DNA of 64,000 nt, taken from assembly GCF_004135735.1 (NCBI RefSeq), contig NZ_CP012670.1, positions 4,914,501 to 4,978,500 of the forward strand. The letters are read 5' to 3'. A program made the translations under genes and the position numbers. Below are positions 7,861-14,679 of this stretch, one piece after another. The stretch's first letter is position 1; every line of letters begins with the position of its first letter. The stretch comes from Sorangium cellulosum. GTDB lineage: Bacteria; Myxococcota_A; Polyangia; Polyangiales; Polyangiaceae. The notes under the pieces are model-generated. The model made no database searches. It saw nothing but the letters and a program-made list of their open reading frames with translations, and was not told the origin of the DNA.

Positions 7861-8308
7861 GTGGCGGTTTCGTTCAACAAGGTGGAGGCCGCCCGCCGGC
7901 CCGAGCTGGCCGTGCTCTCCGCCATGGCGCACGGGCAGGGCGAGCACGGCGTGGCGATCGCGGCGGCCGCGCTGCCCGCGATCCGGGGGCTCGATGACGA
8001 GAGGGCCAGGTTCTACGGCGATCTCGTGCTAAATTCCGTGAACGAGGCGGCCCGCCGGGCGCTGGAGGCGATGATGAAGGGCTACGAGTACCAGAGCGAT
8101 TTCGCCAAGAAGTACGTCGCGCAGGGCCGCCTGGAAGGCCGCCAGAGAGCGCGCCATTCTGCTGCGGCTGCCGCGCGCTCGCTTCGGTGAGCTGCCCGCG
8201 GCCGCCGTCACCCGGATCGAGCAGGCCGAGAGCGCCACGCTCGAGCAGTGGGCCGAGCGCGTGCTCAGCGCGAAGACCCTTGCCGAGGTGCTCGACGAGC
8301 CGAGCTGA
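7861..8308 (+). pseudogene. Frameshifted C-terminal fragment of an Rpn-like paralogue
   Basis: Starting near 7888 the frame reads Arg-Arg-Pro-Glu-Leu-Ala-Val-Leu-Ser-Ala-Met-Ala-His-Gly, the same block found in the middle of the intact gene upstream, so only the C-terminal half is present. At about 8146 one base too many shifts the frame. Reading on in the new frame restores Glu-Arg-Ala-Ile-Leu-Leu-Arg-Leu and the family ending (Leu-Glu-Gln-Trp-Ala-Glu-Arg-Val-Leu-Ser-Ala-Lys-Thr) up to TGA 8306-8308. No N-terminal nuclease domain exists. It is a truncated, frameshifted duplicate. The 270 bases after it, up to 8580, hold no recognisable gene. Confidence 0.7.
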
Positions 8309-8580
8309 GGATCGAGAGATGCGGCTCATCCGATGGAATACGAAGATGAGCCCCAGCCGCTCGCGACCTACATGCTGGACCACGGAGACAGCTTGTGCGT
8401 CACAGCTCATTGCGACCTCAGGCGCCCCATGAGCCTCGGTACACCAATGAACGTCCCGCGATCGGTAGCGCAGAGAGCTCTGCTGGCTGTTGCATCGCAC
8501 CCGTTGCACAGAGAAGCAACGGGGTGGGCATATTGCGCGAGCGATGTCCGCGTCCCTCGAGCTCCGTGCGCAGGGGTCCC

Positions 8581-10212
8581 TCACTCCTCGTGACCGTGCT
8601 CGGACGGGGAAGACAGCGCGTCCACCTCGCCGCGCGTCACGAGCTTGTCGCCGTCGCGATCGAGCGCCTTCATCATCTCGCCGACGAGCACCTCTGACGG
8701 CGTCTCGGAGGTCGCCCTCGCGACGGCGGCCCCCAGCTCTTCGGCCGAGACGCGGCCGTCCCCGTCGGCGTCGATCGCCTCGAAGGCCCCGAGTTGGCGG
8801 ACGAGGTCCGCGGCGAACGACTCGACAAGGATGAGCTTCGGCTCGCGCCCGCTGTCCGCAGGCGGCACCTTCTCCGGGTGCTCCTCGGCGAAGCGGACCA
8901 GCGGCGCGATGTCATCCATGCCACCGAGGAGCCCGCGCGGGAGGGCGATCCGGTACTCGCGATCCTCGACCAGCGGAAGGTCGTCGATCGCGATCAGGAC
9001 GCCTCGGGCGTCCGTCGCCATCCGGTCGTCGATCTGGAGGTAACCGGCGTGCTGGACGGGGGCGCGCGACCGCGACGCGGCGACGGCCTCGCGGACGACG
9101 CGGCCAGGCATGAGGGTCACCACCACCTCGTTGCTGAAGGGCACCTCGGCCTTGAGGTCCCCGTAGGTGAAGCGCTCCCGGTACGCGCGAGCGCCGCGGA
9201 TGCCGCCGCCGTTGAAGAGGCACCCGTCCGCCCCGAGGGCGTCGCGGATCCGCGAGCAGAGCAGCGCCCCGAGCGAGGTCTGCTGCACCCGCGTCCCGAT
9301 GGACGAGAGCGCGCTCCCCGGCGGGAGCCGGAGGAGGGTGGCCGCGTCGAGGTCGCGCACGATCTGCATGTGGCGGTCGACCCGCGCGCGCATCGCCGGA
9401 TCCTCGGGGTAAGCGCGGACGTCCTCGATCCGGACGGTGACCGCGGGCAGGTCGGGCACCCCGGCAGGCGGCGCATCGACCGGCCACACGAGGTCGATGA
9501 TCGCGGCGCTCTCCGCGTCGGTGCCGGCCTTGACGACCCAGCAGCCGCCCACGTCGTCGAGGCTCACCTCGTGCTCGTGGCCGCCGAGGATCACGGGAAA
9601 GCGCGGATCGCGCTGCGCCCGCGCGAGCGCGAGGTCCTGATCGCGGCCCTGGTGCGTGATCGGGATCACGCAGGCGCACCCCTCGTCGCGGAGGAGCCGG
9701 CGGGTCCAGCGGAGGGCCGCCTCGTTCGCCGGCTCGATGTCGAGCCCCCCGAACGCGTCCCGCCGGTAGAGGCCCTGCGCGTGGACGAGCAGGCCGAGGA
9801 GGCCTATCCGGACCGTCCGCCCGCCCGGGCTCGAGAGGTCGAGGATCTCGTGCGTCGGCAGCGCCGGAGCGAACGAGGGCATGTTGGTGTTGAGCCACGT
9901 GCCCCGGAACTCCCGCACCCGCGCCCTGAGCTCCGGGAGCGCGACGTCGGCCTCGTGGTTGCCGAAGATGGCGTGGGTGATCGGCAGCGCGTTCATGCAG
10001 TCGACCATGCCCCTGCCGTGATCGAGGCTCGACAGCAGGCTCGGCGCGAGGAAGTCGCCGGCCATCACCGCGATGAAGCGATCCGCGGGCCCGGCGGCGT
10101 GGCGCCGCACGAGGGTCGCGAGCCGCGGCAGGTTGTCGAGCAAGTACACGTCGTTCACGCAGACGATCCGGAGAGAGGGGCCTCTCGGCGAGGCTTGTGC
10201 GCCGGCGGTCAT
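8581..10212 (-). CDS. 5'-nucleotidase-family metallophosphatase with C-terminal EF-hands
   Basis: A 543-aa protein of the UshA/5'-nucleotidase superfamily, which removes phosphate from nucleotides or similar esters using two metal ions. Visible motifs are Val-Asn-Asp-Val-Tyr (20-24, normally Asp-x-His), Met-Ala-Gly-Asp-Phe-Leu (50-55), Gly-Asn-His-Glu (about 85-88), Thr-His-Gln and Gly-Gly-His-Glu-His-Glu. A C-terminal substrate-binding domain follows (Phe-Asn-Gly-Gly-Gly-Ile-Arg). Two EF-hand loops close the protein: Asp-Ala-Asp-Gly-Asp-Gly-Arg and Asp-Arg-Asp-Gly-Asp-Lys. Most relatives are exported, but here there is no signal peptide, so cytosolic action is inferred. The Tyr in place of the first metal-binding His is unusual. 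Divergent from the small genes at 10.8 kb. Confidence 0.8.
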   Translation of the reverse strand: MTAGAQASPRGPSLRIVCVNDVYLLDNLPRLATLVRRHAAGPADRFIAVMAGDFLAPSLLSSLDHGRGMVDCMNALPITHAIFGNHEADVALPELRARVREFRGTWLNTNMPSFAPALPTHEILDLSSPGGRTVRIGLLGLLVHAQGLYRRDAFGGLDIEPANEAALRWTRRLLRDEGCACVIPITHQGRDQDLALARAQRDPRFPVILGGHEHEVSLDDVGGCWVVKAGTDAESAAIIDLVWPVDAPPAGVPDLPAVTVRIEDVRAYPEDPAMRARVDRHMQIVRDLDAATLLRLPPGSALSSIGTRVQQTSLGALLCSRIRDALGADGCLFNGGGIRGARAYRERFTYGDLKAEVPFSNEVVVTLMPGRVVREAVAASRSRAPVQHAGYLQIDDRMATDARGVLIAIDDLPLVEDREYRIALPRGLLGGMDDIAPLVRFAEEHPEKVPPADSGREPKLILVESFAADLVRQLGAFEAIDADGDGRVSAEELGAAVARATSETPSEVLVGEMMKALDRDGDKLVTRGEVDALSSPSEHGHEE

Positions 10213-10359
10213 GGCCGCCGAAGATAGCCCAGGCGCTCGAGATCGCGCACCCCGCCGCTCGCCACGACCCGCACCGCGGCGAGCTCCCCGGGCGCCGAGC
10301 GCTCTCTCGACGACTCGGGCTGTTTCTGCGAGTTCACCCCCCCCAGAAGCACGAGCGAA

Positions 10360-10608
10360 TCACCCGTGTGGACACGGGCGTCCCCGCCGAGGTGTCTTCA
10401 GCAAATACGCGATGCGGTGATCGGGCAACAGCGCGATTCGATCGAGCGCGAAGGCCGGACGGGTGCAGTTCCGCACCAGCCGCTCGCGCCGCTGGTCGTC
10501 ATCCGCTGCGATGCGCACCGCGCGATGCACGTCGAACCCGTCGCGCGCGGCGGAGGAGCGCCGCTCCCGGCGCTCGAGATCCGCGTCGGGGTTGTCCTTG
10601 GGCTCCAA
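10360..10608 (-). pseudogene. Remnant of an IS91/IS801-like transposase
   Basis: This 82-residue stretch resembles the late part of IS91-type (Y2) 'putative transposases': Gly-Phe-Asp-Val-His-Arg-Ala-Val-Arg-Ile-Ala-Ala-Asp-Asp, then Arg-Glu-Arg-Leu-Val-Arg-Asn, Leu-Asp-Arg-Ile and Ala-Tyr-Leu-Leu-Lys-Thr-Pro. The N-terminal zinc finger and catalytic domain are absent, and the frame breaks where the conserved Thr-His-x-x-x-x-Pro block should follow. It fills part of the 570-base gap between the metallophosphatase and the 66-aa gene; the rest (10213-10359, 10609-10733) shows nothing recognisable. Assignment is by remembered family pattern. Confidence 0.45.
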
Positions 10609-10733
10609 AGGCCTAGGCCAGGACGGCGCCTCCCGCGAGCGCTAGCACGTCGTGAGGTGGCGTGAAGCGTCGATCGCCCGACGGATCGTGGACACGAGCG
10701 AGCCCGACGGGTTGTTCATCAAGGCGGCAGCGC

Positions 10734-10762
10734 TTGCGACGATGAGTGCCCCATGGTAGAAT
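10734..10762 (+). promoter_or_regulatory. Sigma70-type promoter for the 66-aa gene
   Basis: TTGCGA (10734-10739) and TAGAAT (10757-10762) are separated by exactly 17 bases and lie 21 bases before the start codon at 10784. A GAGG stretch between them and the start could serve as ribosome binding site. This is the cleanest sigma70-like promoter I found in the window. Confidence 0.6.
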
Positions 10763-10783
10763 TTTGAACTGAGGCAATGCGCC

Positions 10784-10984
10784 ATGTCCCTCGTTGAACT
10801 GCTCCCGGATATCCAGTCTTTGCCACGTGCTGATAAGCTCAGGCTGATCCAGTTCCTCGCACAGGAACTGGCGGAGGCGGAGGGGCAGCGGACGCTCCAG
10901 GCGGACCGGTCCGCCCCCGGAAGGTCGCCTGACCAGGCGTTTACGACGACCGAGACGCTCCTCCAGATCTTGCGCACCGAATAG
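10784..10984 (+). CDS. Small protein resembling an orphan antitoxin
   Basis: A 66-aa protein. Its N-terminal half is one amphipathic helix with the pattern Leu-Pro-x-Ile-x-x-Leu-Pro-x-x-Asp-Lys-Leu-Arg-Leu-Ile-Gln-Phe-Leu. That pattern is common in short bacterial proteins annotated as hypothetical or antitoxin-like (stability proteins without a DNA-binding motif). The C-terminal half is polar. No toxin partner is found on either side, so if it is an antitoxin it is an orphan. A good promoter lies just upstream, and codon use here is less extreme in GC than in the neighbours, hinting at an acquired origin. Function unproven. Confidence 0.6.
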   Translation: MSLVELLPDIQSLPRADKLRLIQFLAQELAEAEGQRTLQADRSAPGRSPDQAFTTTETLLQILRTE

Positions 10985-11120
10985 GCGCCGCGACGGGTCC
11001 GAACGCAACCAGGCCCCCGTCCGACCCGATCAACCTGCATCGAATTTCACCTCGGACGTCCGCTCCACCGGGCCGGATTCCCCCTGTTCACGCCGGGCGC
11101 GAGCCATCTACGCTGGACCC

Positions 11121-11648
11121 ATGCCGGAACGTCCTGCTCCCCAGCCCTCGACCGGCGCGAAGGCCGATCAGGACTCCCTCGAGGCGGCGGCGCAACGCCT
11201 CGCGGAGGAACGACACGCCGCCCAGCGGTACGGCAAGCTGCCGTACGTCGTGCACCTCGCCCAGGTCCGCGCGGTGCTCTCGGCGTACGGGTACGGCGGA
11301 GCGCTCGGCGTCGCCGCCTGGCTGCACGACACCGTGGAAGACACCGACACCACGCCCGAGGAGATCGCCGCGCGCTTCGGCGAGGAGGTCGCGACGCTCG
11401 TGTGGGCGGTGACCGGGACCGGCGAGAGCCGCAAGGAACGAAACCGATCCGCCTACGAGAAGATCCGGAAGCACCCGCAGGCCGCGATCCTCAAGCTGGC
11501 CGACCGGATCGCGAACGTGGAAGCGTCGCGAGAGCACCCGGACAAACGCGCGATGTACCGCGACGAGCACGAGGCCTTCGAGCGAGCCCTGGCCGGCCTG
11601 GGCGATCCGCGCATGTGGGCCAGGCTCCGGGCAGCGCTCCTCGCCTGA
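11121..11648 (+). CDS. Small HD-domain (p)ppGpp hydrolase-like protein
   Basis: A 175-aa protein consisting only of a RelA/SpoT-type HD domain, comparable in size to metazoan MESH1 and to small alarmone hydrolases. Metal ligands are visible: His45 in Tyr-Val-Val-His, His69-Asp70 in Trp-Leu-His-Asp-Thr-Val-Glu-Asp, and an Asp in Lys-Leu-Ala-Asp-Arg-Ile-Ala-Asn-Val. The Glu73-Asp74 pair linked with hydrolase activity is kept. No synthetase, TGS or ACT domain follows. The expected reaction is removal of the 3'-pyrophosphate of (p)ppGpp; activity on NADPH, known for MESH1, is an alternative. The gene stands alone and converges on the CcdA-like gene. The 297 bases between them hold nothing recognisable. 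Confidence 0.85.
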   Translation: MPERPAPQPSTGAKADQDSLEAAAQRLAEERHAAQRYGKLPYVVHLAQVRAVLSAYGYGGALGVAAWLHDTVEDTDTTPEEIAARFGEEVATLVWAVTGTGESRKERNRSAYEKIRKHPQAAILKLADRIANVEASREHPDKRAMYRDEHEAFERALAGLGDPRMWARLRAALLA

Positions 11649-11945
11649 GCGAGCCCCGGAGGCGGGATGCGCCGCTCGCACCCCCAGGGCTCAAGCCCCC
11701 TGGGAAAAGGAGCGATGACGGGCGGCCCGACGCGGCGGAGATGGCGATTCCCAGGCTGGATGGACAGCATGGCCGCCCTCCCCGGGCGCGCCTGCCAAGC
11801 GGGCTGCGCGCCCGCCGTGCGCGCCTGCCAACGTGGCTACAAGCCTACCGTCCTCTCCTGATAAAGGCCCCGGCGTGACATCCCAGCTCCGGGACGTCGC
11901 CCGCCGGCCCGCGAACGCGCTCGCGTGATCCCCACGCCGGATCCG

Positions 11946-13076
11946 TCAGAGCGTCGGGGGGCAAGCCTCGCCGCGGACGTCTCCGAACAGGCTCGCGAGG
12001 CGCTCGCGAGGGAGCTCGCCCACGGCGCGCTCCACCTCCTGCCCGGCCGCGTCGATGCCGAGGAACGTCGGCACGAAGTGCACGCCGTAGCGGGCCGCGA
12101 GCGCCCGCCCGCGCGGCTCGTCGACCCGGATCCGCAGCAGGGTGCCGGCCTCCTTGGCGCAGCGCGCCTCGAGCTCCCTCACGAGCGGCGCCATGCGCTT
12201 GCAGACGGCGCAATCGGCGCTCTCGAACTCGACCAGGCGAGGCTGTCCCACGGGGAGCTCGACGTCGCCCTGCGCCAGCGCGCCCTCCCCCACCCCGCAC
12301 GCCCCCGCGGGGCCGCCGTCGCACCCGCACGCCCCCTCGGGGCCGCCCTCGCACGGCGCCCCCTCCGCCGCGACCGCATCGGGCCCCGGCGTGAAGGCGT
12401 CCAGGCGGCCGCTGGCGAACGCGATCCCGAGCGCGACGAGCAGCGCGCCCGTCACGCGCTGCAGCGTCGGCGTGGCCGGCGCCACCCGCCGGGCGAGCGC
12501 GATGGCCGTGGGCGCCGCGAAGGCGGCCGCCACGAGGGGCGCCGCGAGCCCCGCCGCGTAGGCGCCGAGCTGGATCGCGCCGCGGAGCGGATCGGCCCCC
12601 GCGCTGGCCGCGTACGTCAGCGCCGCGCCGAGCACCGGGCCGACGCACGGCGTCCACCCCGCCGCGAAGCCGACGCCGAAGAGCAGGCCCCCCCAGAAGC
12701 CGTCCGCGCGCGGGAGGCGGGTGAGCAACGGGCGCGCCTCGCGATCGAGCCACGGGAGGCGCAGCACGCCGAGGAGCTTCGCGCCGAAGAGCGCCATGAG
12801 CACGCCGGCCGCCACGACCAGCGCGCGCCGGTGGGCCCCGAGCCCCCCGGCGATCGCCGACGCGAAGGCGCCGAGCGCGACGAGCACGAGCGTGAGGCCG
12901 AGCGCGAACCCGAGGCCCGCGGCGCGCACGCGGCGCGTCGCCGCGCCGTCCGGACCGCCGTTCACCCCCGCGCCGCCGAGGGTCGCGAGGTACACGGGGA
13001 GCAACGGGAGGACGCAGGGCGACGCGAACGTCAACAGCCCCGCGCCGAACAGCGTCAGCAGCGAACCGATCGTCAT
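11946..13076 (-). CDS. CcdA/DsbD-like membrane protein fused to a thioredoxin domain
   Basis: A 376-aa inner-membrane protein. The first 225 residues carry about six hydrophobic segments and the two CcdA cysteines: Cys21 in Ser-Pro-Cys-Val-Leu-Pro and Cys144 in Trp-Thr-Pro-Cys-Val-Gly-Pro. A linker (241-262) has four cysteines within 22 residues. The C-terminal 100 residues are a thioredoxin fold with active site Cys289-Ala-Val-Cys292. Such proteins pass reducing power across the membrane to periplasmic thiols, for example for cytochrome c assembly or disulfide repair. It is the last gene of the sigma/anti-sigma operon: its ATG overlaps the anti-sigma stop by four bases (ATGA), so translation is probably coupled. 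No cytochrome c maturation genes are adjacent. Confidence 0.85.
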   Translation of the reverse strand: MTIGSLLTLFGAGLLTFASPCVLPLLPVYLATLGGAGVNGGPDGAATRRVRAAGLGFALGLTLVLVALGAFASAIAGGLGAHRRALVVAAGVLMALFGAKLLGVLRLPWLDREARPLLTRLPRADGFWGGLLFGVGFAAGWTPCVGPVLGAALTYAASAGADPLRGAIQLGAYAAGLAAPLVAAAFAAPTAIALARRVAPATPTLQRVTGALLVALGIAFASGRLDAFTPGPDAVAAEGAPCEGGPEGACGCDGGPAGACGVGEGALAQGDVELPVGQPRLVEFESADCAVCKRMAPLVRELEARCAKEAGTLLRIRVDEPRGRALAARYGVHFVPTFLGIDAAGQEVERAVGELPRERLASLFGDVRGEACPPTL

Positions 13077-13960
13077 GGATCCCTCGTGATGGACAGGTCA
13101 GCGCCCGCGAGCGCCGGCGCGAGCGCCGCCGCGTCGACCTCGGCCACGGCCAGCATCGGCTGCGCCACGCTCTTCGCGCAGATCACGCTGCCGAGCGGCC
13201 CCCTCGTGCACCCCACGCCGCGGCCCGCGAGGGCGCGCGCGGCCGTCGCCGCCCCGGAGCTCGGCGGCGGGACGAACACCGTGAGCGGGCTTTCCCCGCT
13301 CGTGTACATGAGCGCCGCCGTGCGCGTGCCCTCGATCTGGCAGAGGCGCGCGCCGAGCAGCCGGGCCCCGGGCAGCGCCGGGACCGTCACGGCGTAGCCG
13401 AGCCGGCCCTCGAGCCAGCCGGCGACGACGCCCGGGTCCGGAGACTCGATGTCGCACGGGCGCTCGCGCGCGAACCCGCGCACGTGGTGCGTCACGAGCT
13501 CGTCGGCCATCGCCGCGCTCACGCCCCGGCCCGGGCCGCCGACGAGCAGCGCGGCGACGCCCGCCGCGGCGGCGAGCCCCGCCGTGATCGCCCACGGCCA
13601 CGCGCGCGGGGCGCGCGCCCTGCGCCCCGCAGCCTCGGCGCGCTCGCGCGCGCGCGGCGGCGGGACCTCCGGGGCCGCCCCGCGCGCCGCAGCCTCGGCG
13701 CGCCCGCGCGCGCGCGACGGCGGGACCTCCGGGGCCGCCCCGCGCGCCGCAGCCTCGGCGCGCCCGCGCACGCGCGGCGGGACCTCCGGGTCCGCCCTCG
13801 CGACGAGCGCGCGCCGCACGCGACCGAGCGCCTCCGCGGCGCCCCGGCACGGCGCGCAGCCGGCGAGGTGCGCCTCGATCCGCGCCGCGTCCTCGGGCGT
13901 CACCTCGCCGTCGTGCCACGCTGAGATGTTCTCGAACCAGTCGTCGTCGCACCCTGCCAT
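13073..13960 (-). CDS. Zinc-binding transmembrane anti-sigma factor
   Basis: A 295-aa protein. The N-terminus has the anti-sigma zinc motif His31-x3-Cys35-x2-Cys38 (His-Leu-Ala-Gly-Cys-Ala-Pro-Cys). Residues 62-112 are copies of a 20-residue Arg/Ala/Pro-rich unit. A single membrane helix (about 121-141) is followed by a periplasmic domain of about 150 residues. It should hold the ECF sigma factor at the membrane until a periplasmic or thiol signal releases it. Its start codon lies 61 bases inside the sigma gene, and its stop overlaps the CcdA-thioredoxin start by four bases. The zinc motif and the redox gene downstream suggest a thiol or oxidative signal; this is inference. Confidence 0.85.
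   Translation of the reverse strand: MAGCDDDWFENISAWHDGEVTPEDAARIEAHLAGCAPCRGAAEALGRVRRALVARADPEVPPRVRGRAEAAARGAAPEVPPSRARGRAEAAARGAAPEVPPPRARERAEAAGRRARAPRAWPWAITAGLAAAAGVAALLVGGPGRGVSAAMADELVTHHVRGFARERPCDIESPDPGVVAGWLEGRLGYAVTVPALPGARLLGARLCQIEGTRTAALMYTSGESPLTVFVPPPSSGAATAARALAGRGVGCTRGPLGSVICAKSVAQPMLAVAEVDAAALAPALAGADLSITRDP
13621..13798 (-). repeat. Three in-frame 60-bp tandem repeats in the anti-sigma gene
   Basis: Units beginning near 13621, 13681 and 13741 are nearly identical (differences cluster in the CGCG runs; the third is slightly shorter). They encode the repeating Arg-Gly-Arg-Ala-Glu-Ala-Ala-Ala-Arg-Gly-Ala-Ala-Pro-Glu-Val-Pro-Pro linker between the zinc motif and the membrane helix. 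Copy number could vary without breaking the frame. Confidence 0.85.
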
Positions 13961-14484
13961 GACGTCACCTCGCGCCGCTCGGAGAGGCGCTCGATCAGCG
14001 CGCGCCGCGCCCTCGAGAGCCGTGACCGCACCGTGCCCACGGGGCACCCCTTCAGCTCCGCGATCTCCTCGTACGAGAGATCCTCGACCTCCCGCAGGAG
14101 CAGCGCCTCGCGCCACTCCTGCGGCAAGCTCGTGAGCGCCCGCTCGACCTCGTCGTCGAGCCCGCGCTCGACGATCTCCGCCTCCAGGTCGCCCCGCGGC
14201 TCCGGCACCGACTCGGCGCCGCGGCCCCCCTCGATCACCTCGAGGCGCTGCCGCGCGCCGCGCGCCGCGTTGAGCAGCACCGTGCGCTCGACGCGGAGCA
14301 GCCACGCGCGCATGCGCTCCTCGTCGCGCAGGTCGGCGCGCCGCTCGATCGCGCGCACCACCGTCGCCTGCACGAGATCCTCCGCGTCCTCTTGCGAGCG
14401 GGTCAGGCGGCGCGCGGCGCGCAGGAGGCTCGGCAGCTCCGCGAGGAGCCGGTCGACGAACGAGGAGCGGGAAAACGAAGGCAC
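13900..14484 (-). CDS. ECF-type RNA polymerase sigma factor
   Basis: About 194 aa from GTG 14484. Region 2 is clear (Arg-Leu-Thr-Arg-Ser-Gln-Glu-Asp-Ala-Glu-Asp-Leu-Val-Gln, then Met-Arg-Ala-Trp-Leu-Leu-Arg). Region 4 is also clear (Leu-Pro-Gln-Glu-Trp-Arg-Glu-Ala-Leu-Leu-Leu-Arg, Tyr-Glu-Glu-Ile-Ala-Glu-Leu-Lys-Gly-Cys-Pro-Val-Gly-Thr-Val). ATG 14550 is in frame, but an ECF-like promoter covers 14531-14558, so the message probably starts downstream of that ATG; GTG 14484 also gives the normal ECF length. Neither start has a good ribosome binding site. The 3' end overlaps the anti-sigma gene by 61 bases, and the three genes form one operon. Confidence 0.85.
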   Translation of the reverse strand: MPSFSRSSFVDRLLAELPSLLRAARRLTRSQEDAEDLVQATVVRAIERRADLRDEERMRAWLLRVERTVLLNAARGARQRLEVIEGGRGAESVPEPRGDLEAEIVERGLDDEVERALTSLPQEWREALLLREVEDLSYEEIAELKGCPVGTVRSRLSRARRALIERLSERREVTSWQGATTTGSRTSQRGTTAR

Positions 14485-14530
14485 TGGGTCGGACCGAGAG
14501 GAGGAGAGCCGTACGCCGTCTCCTCTCCCA

Positions 14531-14558
14531 GGACACGCCGGGCGATGCAAAAAGTTCC
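14531..14558 (-). promoter_or_regulatory. ECF-type autoregulatory promoter
   Basis: On the minus strand GGAACTT (14558-14552) is followed 17 bases later by GTC (14534-14532). This matches the RpoE-like pattern GGAACTT-N16/17-GTC used by many ECF sigma factors for their own operons. It lies 50-75 bases before the preferred GTG start of the sigma gene. Confidence 0.45.
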
Positions 14559-14679
14559 CGCGCCGAACGCCAAACGCCGGCGGGGCGCGGCGCGAGCACG
14601 ACGTTTCCGCCCGAGAGGTTGGCGCGCACCCACCTCCCCTCGCGCGCGGCGCGCGCGTCGCCTGCCCCCCCTGCCCCGC

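Noticed and set aside
8309..8580. A short plus-strand frame (8333-8593) after the Rpn-like fragment
   Set aside because: It overlaps the end of the metallophosphatase gene, has no ribosome binding site and no protein-like pattern.
10613..11008. Minus-strand frame opposite the 66-aa gene
   Set aside because: The plus strand has a good promoter and a typical small-protein sequence; the minus frame has no ribosome binding site or motif.
14485..14550. N-terminal extension of the sigma factor from ATG 14550
   Set aside because: The extra 22 residues are not sigma-like and the ATG lies within the predicted -35/-10 region of the operon promoter.
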